DNA of 10,150 nucleotides from an uncultured Bacteroidaceae bacterium (GCA_934364765.1 CAKRMO010000020.1:1-10150), one strand, 5' to 3'. Numbered from the stretch's first letter, positions 1 through 6,862 are shown. The notes: generated by a model not told the origin, from the sequence alone. Translations and numbers: made by a program.

Positions 1-1118
1 TAGGAATGGAGGGCATGCTCCACGCGTTGCAGGTAACGCAGGACGAGAAACTGCGTCCTGTTGCGGAAAAACTTGTGGATTTGTTTCTGAAAGTTGACCT
101 TACCGGCATAAAGGCGCAGACCCATGCCTCGCTTACGGCAATGAGGGGACTGATAAGGTATGCCGACATAACAGGGAAGCCGGAGTATGTAAACGAGGTG
201 GAGAAACGCTGGGAAGTTTACCGCAAATACGGCATGACAGAGCTTTATGGAAACTACAACTGGTTCTGCCGTTACGACACATGGACAGAGCCGTGCGCAA
301 TAGTGGACGCCTTTATCGTGGCTTCGCAGCTGTGGCAGCATACGGGCAAGGCGGAATACCGCGATGACGCAGAGCGCATATACTATAACGCAATTTGCCT
401 TGCGCAGAGAAGCAACGGCGGCTTCGGCTTGGAGAACAGCCCGGGCAGGGCAAACAATACGCACTCCGTTACGGTGAACTGCGACGAGGCCCACTGGTGC
501 TGCACTATGCGCGGAGGCGAAGGGCTTGGACGCGCTGCCGGCTTTACGGCTTTCAAAAAGGACGGTGAACTTGCATTCCCGTTTTTCAGGGATGTGAATG
601 TGTACGAAAAAATTGCCGGAGGCGATGTATGGATGGATATGACAACTGCATATCCTTTTGGCAACGAAGTGTCGGTAAAGGTTAAGGCTGCTCCCCGCCG
701 CAAATTCACGCTGGCGTTGGAGAAGGCTTCGTGGATGAAGGAGTATGCGGTGAAGGTGAACGGCAAGAACGTGAAATATTCCGAGGAGGACGGACTTGCG
801 AAAATCACGCGGCGTTTCAAGGCCGGCGACGATGTTACTGTATCTTTCCAAATGGCGCCGCATTTCGTGGGCATGGTGAATGCCGAAAACAGCAACGCCG
901 GTGATTTTAGGGTAATGTGCGGCCCGCTGGTGCTTGGTTGCGCAGTGGGGGAAAATGGAAACATTTCCTATGGCGAAGAATTTGGCGGCAGCGTGAAAGA
1001 CGGCTTCAAAGGGAAAAAGAGCGGCGTGGAATTGTCTCCGATATACCATTTGATGTCCCCGAAAGTGAATATGGCTGCAAAACCGGCTTTTTCGCGCCGG
1101 ATAGTGTTCACGCGGTGA
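1..1118 (+). CDS. GH127-like (DUF1680) beta-L-arabinofuranosidase, C-terminal part, cut by window edge
   Basis: Probable glycoside hydrolase that releases beta-L-arabinofuranose from plant or other glycans. The reading frame is open to the left edge, so the Met at position 6 is internal and the N-terminal part lies outside; 370 residues from that Met are visible. Numbering from it, the motif E95-P-C97 and the pair C165-C166 match the zinc-binding Glu/Cys/Cys/Cys set of GH127, in which the first Cys of the pair is the nucleophile. E79 lies 16 residues before E95, the same offset as the acid/base Glu in the characterised Bifidobacterium enzyme HypBA1 (my recollection of the family). Residues 40-180 fit the end of the (alpha/alpha)6 barrel; about 190-370 are beta-rich, ending in a GPLVLG segment (306-311) typical of the C-terminal sandwich. 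The sequence after the Cys pair (WCCTMRGGEG) differs from the common CCPPN form, so this is a divergent subgroup and the sugar specificity is uncertain. The signal peptide cannot be judged. A DUF4301 gene follows after 29 bp. Confidence 0.8.
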   Translation, partial: GMEGMLHALQVTQDEKLRPVAEKLVDLFLKVDLTGIKAQTHASLTAMRGLIRYADITGKPEYVNEVEKRWEVYRKYGMTELYGNYNWFCRYDTWTEPCAIVDAFIVASQLWQHTGKAEYRDDAERIYYNAICLAQRSNGGFGLENSPGRANNTHSVTVNCDEAHWCCTMRGGEGLGRAAGFTAFKKDGELAFPFFRDVNVYEKIAGGDVWMDMTTAYPFGNEVSVKVKAAPRRKFTLALEKASWMKEYAVKVNGKNVKYSEEDGLAKITRRFKAGDDVTVSFQMAPHFVGMVNAENSNAGDFRVMCGPLVLGCAVGENGNISYGEEFGGSVKDGFKGKKSGVELSPIYHLMSPKVNMAAKPAFSRRIVFTR

Positions 1119-1147
1119 AAAACAATTGCTAACAAATACATTTCAAT

Positions 1148-2671
1148 ATGTTTACGGAAGAAGACAGAAAACAATTCGCCAAAAAGGGAATTGACGAGAA
1201 AATAGTTGAAAGGCAGCTTGGCTTGTTCAAGACAGGCTTTCCTTTCAAGAAACTGTATGCTGCGGCATCGGCGGAAAAGGGAGTTTCCAAATACGACGAA
1301 AGCCGGCGGCTTGCCTATGTGGAGGAGTGGGACAATTATTGCAGGACAGGCAAGGCAAGGCTTGTGAAGTTTGTCCCCGCTTCGGGTGCGGCAAGCCGTA
1401 TGTTCAAGAATATGTTCGCATTCCTTGATGCGGGATATGATGAGCCGAAAACCGACTTTGAGAAAAAGTTTTTCGGCAACATAAGTCATTTTGCATTTTA
1501 CGAGGCGCTTGATACCGTTTGCCGCAAGCTGTATGGCAAGGAAATTCCGGCACTCGTGAAAACAGGCAGGTGCAAGGACATTGTGGCGGCAATGCTCGGG
1601 GAGCAGGGGCTGAACTATGGCAAAAAGCCCAAAGGCTTGCTGCTTTTCCACAGTTACGATGACGGCGCGCGCACTCCTGTTGAAGAGCATCTGCTTGAGG
1701 GAAAACTTACGGCGGCGCAGGATGACGGAGAGGTGAACCTGCATTTCACTATTTCGCCGGAACACCGTAGGCTTTTTGAAAAGCTCCTTGCCGAAAAAGT
1801 TCCCGTTATGGAGCAGAAGACAGGCTGCAAGTTTAATGTAAGCCTTTCGGAACAAAAACCCAAGACCGACACCGTTGCGGCGACTCCTGATAACGAACCG
1901 TTCAGAAACGCTGACGGCTCGATACTTTTCCGTCCGGGGGGGCATGGCGCACTTATAGAGAATTTGAACGACATTGACGCGGACATCATATTCGTGAAGA
2001 ATATAGACAATATAGTTCCCGAAAGACTGATGCCCGACACCGTAAACTACAAGAAACTGCTTGCTGGCAAACTGGTGTCGGTTCAAAAACAGTTGTTCGC
2101 CTATTTGGAGGAACTTGAAGGTGGCCTGCCCGATGACGAAACCCTAAATGAGATGAAGGGCTTCCTTGAAACGGAACTTTGCACAATCCGCCCCGGTGTG
2201 GAGTTTGAGAGCAGCCTCGAATTTGCCGACTATCTTTACTGCAAGTTCAACCGTCCGTTGCGTGTGTGCGGCATGGTTAGAAATGTGGGCGAGGCCGGGG
2301 GCGGCCCGTTCCTTGTTTACAATAGCGACGGCAGCATTTCCCCGCAGATACTTGAAAGCTCGCAGATTGACATCGCAGACGAGAAGAGCCGCAATATGTT
2401 TGAGAACGGTTCTTACTTCAACCCGGTGGATTTGGTTTGCGGCGTAAAGGATTACAAAGGAGAAAAGTTTGACTTGAGGAATTATGTTGACCATACGGCG
2501 GGCTTTATTTCCCACAAGTCAAAGGACGGCAAGGAGCTGAAGGCGCTTGAGCTGCCCGGTCTTTGGAATGGCGGAATGAGCGACTGGAACACGGTGTTTG
2601 TTGAAGTGCCGCTTTCAACTTTCAATCCCGTGAAAACGGTTAACGACCTTTTGCGGCTCCAACACCAATAA
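1148..2671 (+). CDS. DUF4301 family protein, function unknown
   Basis: A 507-residue protein that I recognise as DUF4301, a family found mainly in Bacteroidota with no assigned reaction. It has no signal peptide or membrane segment and should be cytoplasmic. Motifs seen: PASGAASRMFK (77-87), HSYDDGARTPVEEHL (168-182), RPGGHGALIENLNDID (262-277) followed by the hydrophobic strand ADIIFVKNIDN, a glycine-rich CGMVRNVGEAGGGP (374-387), and WNGGMSDWNTVFVEVP (473-488). The loop near residue 80 and the GGHGAL...D..FV.N.DN pattern recall the nucleotide-binding loop and uridine/metal site of UDP-sugar pyrophosphorylase-like nucleotidyltransferases, which is only an inference. The start at ATG 1148 gives the full family N-terminus and lies 29 bp after the GH127-like gene. 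Only 4 nt separate its stop from the next start, so it is probably co-transcribed with the Nudix-ARH gene. No promoter is evident in the short upstream gap. Confidence 0.85.
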   Translation: MFTEEDRKQFAKKGIDEKIVERQLGLFKTGFPFKKLYAAASAEKGVSKYDESRRLAYVEEWDNYCRTGKARLVKFVPASGAASRMFKNMFAFLDAGYDEPKTDFEKKFFGNISHFAFYEALDTVCRKLYGKEIPALVKTGRCKDIVAAMLGEQGLNYGKKPKGLLLFHSYDDGARTPVEEHLLEGKLTAAQDDGEVNLHFTISPEHRRLFEKLLAEKVPVMEQKTGCKFNVSLSEQKPKTDTVAATPDNEPFRNADGSILFRPGGHGALIENLNDIDADIIFVKNIDNIVPERLMPDTVNYKKLLAGKLVSVQKQLFAYLEELEGGLPDDETLNEMKGFLETELCTIRPGVEFESSLEFADYLYCKFNRPLRVCGMVRNVGEAGGGPFLVYNSDGSISPQILESSQIDIADEKSRNMFENGSYFNPVDLVCGVKDYKGEKFDLRNYVDHTAGFISHKSKDGKELKALELPGLWNGGMSDWNTVFVEVPLSTFNPVKTVNDLLRLQHQ

Positions 2672-2675
2672 TTAT

Positions 2676-3926
2676 ATGTACGAATACAAGTATCCTCATC
2701 CTGCCGTTACGGCGGATTGTGTGGTTTTCGGCGTGGATTTTTCGGGCGAGCCGAAGCTGCTTTTGATTGAGCGTGCCAACGAGCCGTGCAAAGGCAGGTG
2801 GGCTTTTCCCGGGGGCTTTATGAACATTGGCGAAACCGCAGAGCAGTGCGCGTCGCGTGAGTTGTTGGAAGAGACAGGCCTTGAAATAAATGAATGGAGA
2901 GAGGTTGGCGTTTTTTCCACGGTTGACCGCGACCCGCGTGAGAGGGTTGTTACCGTAGCGTTCTGCGTCGTTATTCTCGGCGAAAACCTTTGCGAAGTGG
3001 AAGGCGGCGATGACGCGCACAGTGCAATGTGGTGCAAACTTTCCGAGCTCCCGCCTTTGGCTTTTGACCATGAACAGATTTTGGAGAAGGCATTGGCGAT
3101 TATGGGCTTGAGCCGCACAAAGCATTTGACAAACTTGCTGCTTGGGGCTGCCGTGGGGGACATCTGCGGCTCGTCATACGAGTTCGCCCCTTGCAAGGAC
3201 TATGACAGGCTCGACATTACCAACGAAAAATCCGACTACACGGACGACACCGTATGCACGTTCGCTGTGGCAAAGGCGTTGATGGACGGTGGGGATATGT
3301 CGTTGTACTTGCAGGAATTTTGCAAGGAGGATATGTTTCGCGGCTATGGCTCCGGGTTTATAAAATGGCTTATCAATCCAACGCCCAAGCCTTACGGAAG
3401 CTATGGCAACGGTTCCGCGATGCGCTGCAGTTCCGCCGCTTTCCTTGCCAATGACGAGAAAATGTGTGTGTATCTGGCGGAAAAAACGGCGGCCTGCACC
3501 CACAACCATCCCGAGGGCATAAAGGGGGCGGTGGCGACGGCTTTGGCGATATACCATTTGCTGCACGGGAAAGACAAAGGCTATGTGCGCAAAAACGTAC
3601 TGGAACACTATTACCCCGATTGGGCGGAATGCACCTTGGACGGGCTGCGGGCGGATTACGAATTTGACGAGACTTGCCAAAAGACCGTCCCAGTGGCTCT
3701 GCTCGCCTTTCTCGAGTCGGCGGACTATGAGGACTGCATAAAGAAAGCCATTTCCATGGGCGGGGATGCCGACACGCTTGCCGCCATAGCCGGGCCAATG
3801 GCCTATGCATTCTACCGCCACATTCCCGAAAGGCTTTTGAGGCTGGCATACGGCATACTTCCGCTAAGTATGCTTGAAATAAGTTACAAATTTGACGCTT
3901 TGGCAAATATTCCTTTGCAAAGGTGA
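2676..3926 (+). CDS. Nudix hydrolase-ADP-ribosylglycohydrolase fusion protein
   Basis: A 416-residue two-domain enzyme, probably cytoplasmic. Residues 1-145 are a Nudix domain with a complete Nudix box: G47, E53, R61-E62, E65-E66, G68-L69. Its opening (PHPAVTADCVVFGVD, then LLLIERANEP) resembles the ADP-ribose pyrophosphatase/NrtR branch. Residues about 150-416 are an ADP-ribosylglycohydrolase (DraG/ARH fold): GDICGSSYE (161-169), the metal-binding YTDDT (188-192), GSYGNGSAMR (241-250), THNHPEG (275-281) and the C-terminal metal motif GGDADT (362-367). All expected metal ligands appear present. ARH enzymes cut ADP-ribose from protein side chains or related adducts; ADPR-type Nudix enzymes split ADP-ribose into AMP and ribose 5-phosphate, so the chain could do both steps. 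The linker (about 145-152) is short and the frame has no break. Met143 could serve as an internal start for a free ARH. The target of the ARH domain cannot be told from sequence. It lies 4 nt after the DUF4301 gene. Confidence 0.9.
   Translation: MYEYKYPHPAVTADCVVFGVDFSGEPKLLLIERANEPCKGRWAFPGGFMNIGETAEQCASRELLEETGLEINEWREVGVFSTVDRDPRERVVTVAFCVVILGENLCEVEGGDDAHSAMWCKLSELPPLAFDHEQILEKALAIMGLSRTKHLTNLLLGAAVGDICGSSYEFAPCKDYDRLDITNEKSDYTDDTVCTFAVAKALMDGGDMSLYLQEFCKEDMFRGYGSGFIKWLINPTPKPYGSYGNGSAMRCSSAAFLANDEKMCVYLAEKTAACTHNHPEGIKGAVATALAIYHLLHGKDKGYVRKNVLEHYYPDWAECTLDGLRADYEFDETCQKTVPVALLAFLESADYEDCIKKAISMGGDADTLAAIAGPMAYAFYRHIPERLLRLAYGILPLSMLEISYKFDALANIPLQR
3912..3923. promoter_or_regulatory. 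12-bp perfect palindrome at the 3' end of the Nudix-ARH gene, possible weak promoter element
   Basis: CCTTTGCAAAGG is a perfect palindrome over the last codons of the Nudix-ARH gene, about 65 bp before the wecA-like start. Its left half forms TTCCTTTG (3910-3917) followed by CA. That is one mismatch from the Bacteroidales -7 box TAnnTTTG, and CA after the box is frequent in such promoters. The best upstream TTTG (3891-3894) is only 15 nt away, shorter than usual, so promoter function is doubtful. It may be chance. Confidence 0.2.
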
Positions 3927-3988
3927 AAAGTTTTACAATATGCCTTGAAAGCGGACGTTCTTTAATAAAAACATAGAAAGTCTTGGAT

Positions 3989-5083
3989 ATGCTCTTATAT
4001 ATGATAATAGGCTTCGTGGTGAGCTTGCTGTTCACGTTTTTCCTCATGCCCCATGTGCTGAGGTTCTGCAAGGAGAAGCGCCTCTACGATATGCCTAACG
4101 CACGTAAGATTCACCATTGCGCCGTGCCGCGCTTGGGCGGGACGCTGTTCATGCCGGCAATGCTTGTCGGCATGATACCGTCGCTGATGGCCTATATTTT
4201 TGTGTCGTCAGAAAGCAAACTGATGCAGATTTCCTCGTTTGTGCTTATTGCGGGCGTTTTCATCATATATATAATAGGCGTGGTTGACGACATCATCGGT
4301 GTAAGGGCAAGCCGCAAGTTTCTTGTGCAGACGGTGGCCGCCTGTTTCTTTCCCGCGTGCGGGCTGTATCTCAACAACCTTTACGGACTTTTCGGCATAT
4401 ATGCCATTCCCGCTGTGGTGAGCTATCCGCTCACGGTTTTCCTCGTGCTTGTGGTGGTGAACGCCATTAATCTCATCGACGGAATAGACGGTCTTGCTTC
4501 GGGTCTGTGTTTCCTTATAATAGGGGTGTTTGCATGGCTGTTTTGGAAGATATCCCCATCGGTTTATTCAATAATGGCGTGTACGCTGATGGGCACTCTC
4601 GCCTCGTTTTTCTATTACAATGTGTTTGGAAAAGTTGAGAAAGGCACAAAGACCTTTATGGGTGATTCGGGAAGTCTGATACTTGGCTACGCCATAGCCT
4701 ACCTTGCGCTGAAGTTTGCGATGTACAACCCTAATGTGCTGCCTTACAGGGGCGACGCGCTGTTGTGGTCGTACACAATTTTGATAATCCCCACTTTCGA
4801 CCTTGCACGCGTGGCTTTGGGCAGGATAGCGCGCCACCGTTCTGTTTTCGATGCTGACAAGACGCATATACACCACTTGATAATGGGCGCGGGCTTCACG
4901 CAGCATCAGGCCCTTGCCATTATCCTTTCGTTTTTCGCTTTGTTCTGTTTCATGAACGCCGCTCTTTATGAGGGCGGGGTGGGCTTTACAGCCATTTTGG
5001 CAATCGACATCGCCGTGTATGCCGCCTTTTTCGCGGGGTTGGCTATGGTTAAAAGGGCAGAAGCCAAAAAACAAGGGCGGTAG
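3989..5083 (+). CDS. wecA: WecA/TagO-type polyprenyl-phosphate N-acetylhexosamine-1-phosphate transferase
   Basis: An integral membrane enzyme of the MraY/WecA family that moves a HexNAc-1-phosphate (usually GlcNAc) from a UDP-sugar to undecaprenyl phosphate, the first step in an O-antigen, capsule or other lipid-linked glycan. It is 364 residues with about ten or eleven hydrophobic segments and begins with one (MLLYMIIGFVV). Motifs in order: PNARKIHHCAVPRLGG (36-51), the metal/catalytic VDD (99-101), NLIDGIDGL (161-169), MGDSGSL (224-230), and HIHH (293-296) after a basic loop. HIHH near the C-terminus separates the WecA/TagO group from MraY. I prefer ATG 3989 to the in-frame TTG two codons upstream; ATG 4001 is possible but would remove part of the first membrane segment. 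The gene starts 62 bp after the Nudix-ARH gene, so read-through or its own weak promoter are both possible. The symbol denotes the family; the glycan it serves is not shown here. Confidence 0.9.
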   Translation: MLLYMIIGFVVSLLFTFFLMPHVLRFCKEKRLYDMPNARKIHHCAVPRLGGTLFMPAMLVGMIPSLMAYIFVSSESKLMQISSFVLIAGVFIIYIIGVVDDIIGVRASRKFLVQTVAACFFPACGLYLNNLYGLFGIYAIPAVVSYPLTVFLVLVVVNAINLIDGIDGLASGLCFLIIGVFAWLFWKISPSVYSIMACTLMGTLASFFYYNVFGKVEKGTKTFMGDSGSLILGYAIAYLALKFAMYNPNVLPYRGDALLWSYTILIIPTFDLARVALGRIARHRSVFDADKTHIHHLIMGAGFTQHQALAIILSFFALFCFMNAALYEGGVGFTAILAIDIAVYAAFFAGLAMVKRAEAKKQGR

Positions 5084-5111
5084 TTCCTAAGGAAGCTGCG
5101 GTTATTGTTGG

Positions 5112-5166
5112 TTGCCGGCATTCCGGGACGCATATATAGGCGTGCGATTTCACGGAAAACCGGCAA
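5112..5166 (+). ncRNA. Nested hairpin, possible structured RNA or mRNA 3' end element
   Basis: The RNA could fold as TTGCCGG (5112-5118) with CCGGCAA (5160-5166), 7 bp; then a 2x2 internal loop; then TTCCG (5121-5125) with CGGAA (5153-5157), 5 bp; then an asymmetric loop; then ACGC (5128-5131) with GCGT (5140-5143) closing an 8-nt loop. No T-run follows, so it is not a simple terminator. The 5' arm can instead pair with a second CCGGCAA at 5198-5204. I know no RNA family that matches. It begins 28 nt after the wecA-like stop. Confidence 0.35.
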
Positions 5167-5216
5167 GCTGGGTAAATCTTTGAGAAACAGAAAGAAACCG
5201 GCAATTTAACATATAA

Positions 5217-5234
5217 AGGCAGTCGCCTGTTTTT
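5217..5234 (+). terminator. Weak intrinsic terminator candidate after the wecA-like gene
   Basis: AGGC (5217-5220) pairs with GCCT (5225-5228) around an AGTC loop, and after one G there are five T residues (5230-5234). The stem is only 4 bp but GC-rich. Its place downstream of the wecA-like gene and the nested hairpin suits transcript termination. The T-followed palindromes of the 21-bp array just downstream could act as back-up. Confidence 0.35.
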
Positions 5235-5258
5235 CAGGGTGTTGCAAGGCGTGGAAAA

Positions 5259-5341
5259 AGGGTCTGATGTAATTTAAATTATATCAGACATAATTTTTTC
5301 TACATAGGACGTAGTTTTTCCTACATCAGATGTAGTTTTTG
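5259..5341. repeat. Four-unit imperfect tandem array with exact 21-bp period
   Basis: Units begin at 5259, 5280, 5301 and 5322. The last three share the pattern TAYATMRGAYRTAR followed by five or six T: TATATCAGACATAA, TACATAGGACGTAG and TACATCAGATGTAG. The first unit is more diverged but keeps TC.GATGTAA and TTT in the same phase. With the preceding C, units 3 and 4 are each palindromic; unit 4, CTACATCAGATGTAG, has perfect 7-bp arms around one base. A 21-bp spacing is two helical turns, which would place repeated protein sites on one DNA face. The array ends about 125 bp before the -7 box of the barrel gene. It may be an operator array, a row of T-tailed hairpins, or a remnant of a short tandem-repeat element. 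Confidence 0.6.
5262..5289. repeat. 28-bp near-perfect palindrome
   Basis: The arms GTCTGATGTAATTT (5262-5275) and AAATTATATCAGAC (5276-5289) pair at 13 of 14 positions; the one exception (5269 with 5282) would be a G-U pair in RNA. Six T residues follow at 5294-5299. It spans units 1 and 2 of the 21-bp array. Its length and symmetry suit a dimeric regulator site. As a transcript it could be a hairpin with a T-tail, though the AT-rich stem would be weak. Confidence 0.6.
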
Positions 5342-5441
5342 CGGAGTGGGACTGTTTTCGCGCCGCGTTTGTTATTGTGGGCGGTTTTGTGTTTTGCCGG
5401 CAAATTTTTGTTTGGTGTCAATGGAATTTGCGCGTGCAAAT

Positions 5442-5473
5442 ATTGCGGACTTGGATAATTTGGTTTAACTTTG
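5442..5473 (+). promoter_or_regulatory. Bacteroidales-type promoter for the barrel-nuclease genes
   Basis: TAACTTTG (5466-5473) is an exact match to the -7 consensus TAnnTTTG. Twenty nt upstream is ATTG (5442-5445), three of four matches to the -33 TTTG element. Transcription would begin near 5480, giving a leader of about 18 nt before ATG 5498. This decides the start codon of the next gene, since an in-frame TTG at 5471 lies inside the -7 box. Confidence 0.65.
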
Positions 5474-5497
5474 CCCAGACGTATTTTATTGACAACA

Positions 5498-6862
5498 ATG
5501 AGACGAGCGGTTCTTGCCATAATAACATCTGTTTTAATCGTGGATTGCGCCTTGGCGCAGGTATTGCAGCGCCATTTGCGGGAAAAGGAAGCGAAGCCCA
5601 CGTACAACGAAATGGTGGTCAGCAAATATGTTGACACCATAGCTGTGGTGATGGCCGTGGATTCCGCCACCAGAGAGGCAAGGCAGGAGGAGACCGTGCT
5701 CAACAACCCTTATTATTACCCTTTGCTGCTTCACCCCACGCTCTACAACTCCCCGGTGAAGGATGTAATGAAGTGCGACTGGAAACCGGCGCGCCTTGGA
5801 GTGGCCTCACCTTTGCTGCCGCCGGCAAACACGCAGTTTGGCGACAGTGTGGAGCAGAGTATGCTCGCCACAATGATGTGGGCATACACCAATGTGCCGT
5901 GGCTTGTGGGAACAACCCAAAAGGACATAGACAACGCGGCGGGAATAAGAAAGGAGATTATCGAAAGCCCCGTGAAGGAGGTAACGCACATCACCCCGCA
6001 AAGGGAGGAGAAGATAGATCTCGGAATAGAGGATGCCTCGTATAAGGTAATTACGCGCCGCCCGAACTTTTGGACGTTCAACGGCAGGCTTTTTTACAGC
6101 ATGGGGCAGAACTATTTCTCCTCCAAGGGGGTGCAGAATAACAACACGTTCAGGGTGGAGACGGAGTTCAATGTAAATTACGACAATTCGCGGGGGTTCA
6201 GCCAGAAAAACAATGTAAAGGCACGTTTGGGCTTCACAAGCCAAAGCAAGGACAAGAAACACAAGTATATAACGAGCGACAACCGTTTGGAAATGACCAA
6301 CGAGTTCGCATTGAGAGCTGTAAAGCATTGGGAATACACGTTTAGGGTGGTGTCGTGGACACACCTTTATCCAAAATACGCGAGCAACAGCGACTATGTG
6401 ACTGAAGATTTCCTTTCTCCGCTTACAAGCAACTTTGCGTTGGGTATGAAATACAGTATTGACTTTAAGACAAAGAAACGCGCCAACGTTTTTCATTTTG
6501 ACATAACATTGTCTCCGCTTTCATACAACGCAATATATTGCGACCGCAAGGCACTGCGAAACAGCAAGGGCATTCCAAGAAAACACCATGCCTATAATTC
6601 GTTCGGTCCTTCTGCAAACCTGAATTATAATTGGAACATTTCGAAGAACATCAGCACGCAGGGCAACATATATTACTATTCGGACTATCACCGTGTGGAG
6701 GCGCGCTGGAGCAGCACAACGAACTTTACCATAAACAAGTATCTGACGAGTTCCCTGTATTTGTTCCCCACCTTCAACGACAACCGCTTTGTGAAAGGCA
6801 AGCGTGAGCTGTTCAATATTCAGGAGACGCTTTCAATGGGCCTGACGATAAACTTCCGGTAA
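5498..6862 (+). CDS. Exported DUF3078-like protein, probable outer-membrane beta-barrel
   Basis: A 454-residue protein with a signal peptide, MRRAVLAIITSVLIVDCALA, then Q21; a type I cut near residues 20-21 is likely. Residues 22-185 are a polar, proline-containing region without a clear match. From about 189 to the end the sequence alternates aromatic and polar residues as in beta-barrel strands, with a segment SDNRLEMTNEF (260-270), SWTHLYPKY (286-294) and DFLSPLTSNFALGMKY (304-319) that recalls the DUF3078 family of Bacteroidota outer-membrane proteins. The C-terminus, LTINFR, resembles a Bam-targeting last strand except for the final Arg. I choose ATG 5498 because it opens the signal peptide and the upstream TTG is part of the promoter. 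The nuclease gene starts 2 nt after its stop, so the two are almost certainly co-transcribed. No substrate or activity can be assigned; a channel or structural role are both possible. The DUF3078 assignment is from memory of the pattern and less certain than the barrel call. Confidence 0.7.
   Translation: MRRAVLAIITSVLIVDCALAQVLQRHLREKEAKPTYNEMVVSKYVDTIAVVMAVDSATREARQEETVLNNPYYYPLLLHPTLYNSPVKDVMKCDWKPARLGVASPLLPPANTQFGDSVEQSMLATMMWAYTNVPWLVGTTQKDIDNAAGIRKEIIESPVKEVTHITPQREEKIDLGIEDASYKVITRRPNFWTFNGRLFYSMGQNYFSSKGVQNNNTFRVETEFNVNYDNSRGFSQKNNVKARLGFTSQSKDKKHKYITSDNRLEMTNEFALRAVKHWEYTFRVVSWTHLYPKYASNSDYVTEDFLSPLTSNFALGMKYSIDFKTKKRANVFHFDITLSPLSYNAIYCDRKALRNSKGIPRKHHAYNSFGPSANLNYNWNISKNISTQGNIYYYSDYHRVEARWSSTTNFTINKYLTSSLYLFPTFNDNRFVKGKRELFNIQETLSMGLTINFR

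Larger units (their letters stand above)
5084..5497. other. 414-bp intergenic region with hairpins, a tandem array and a promoter
   Basis: No credible gene lies between the wecA-like stop and the start of the barrel protein; the open frames here lack family resemblance or are extensions of neighbouring frames. From left to right it holds a nested hairpin (5112-5166) with an alternative partner arm at 5198-5204, a short hairpin with a T-run (5217-5234), a 21-bp-period tandem array (5259-5341), a stretch of about 100 bp with only a TTTGCCGGCAAA palindrome (5393-5404), and a promoter (5442-5473). The sequence CCGGCAA or its complement occurs at four sites: 5112, 5160, 5198 and the centre of the 5393 palindrome. 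Confidence 0.7.

Noticed and set aside
1..8. TAG then ATG at the left edge as the true start of the first gene
   Set aside because: The TAG is out of frame; the reading frame is open to the edge and the family needs a large N-terminal part that is absent here.
968..2086. A 372-codon open frame on the minus strand across the GH127-like and DUF4301 genes
   Set aside because: It lies opposite two well-supported genes, shows no recognisable domain, and is the kind of long antisense frame expected at this base composition. The same holds for minus-strand frames at 3174-3821, 3373-4071, 5807-6496 and 6958-7752 and plus-strand frames opposite murF-alr.
2676..3926. Nudix-ARH fusion as an artefact of a sequencing frameshift
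   Set aside because: The frame is continuous, the linker is short and coherent, and both domains are full-length with intact motifs.
5084..5094. TTCCTAAGGAA palindrome directly after the wecA-like stop
   Set aside because: It has only 5-bp arms, no loop and no T-run; too short to call a terminator or a site.
5259..5341. Short CRISPR-like array
   Set aside because: The units are contiguous without unique spacers and too short and variable for CRISPR repeats; no cas gene is present.
5471..5497. Nine-residue upstream extension of the barrel protein from a TTG codon
   Set aside because: The TTG is part of the TAACTTTG promoter box, so it would lie upstream of the transcript start; the ATG at 5498 opens a clean signal peptide.
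5377..5634. 85-codon plus-strand frame in the intergenic region
   Set aside because: It starts at TTG before the promoter, runs into the barrel gene in another frame and shows no signal peptide or domain.
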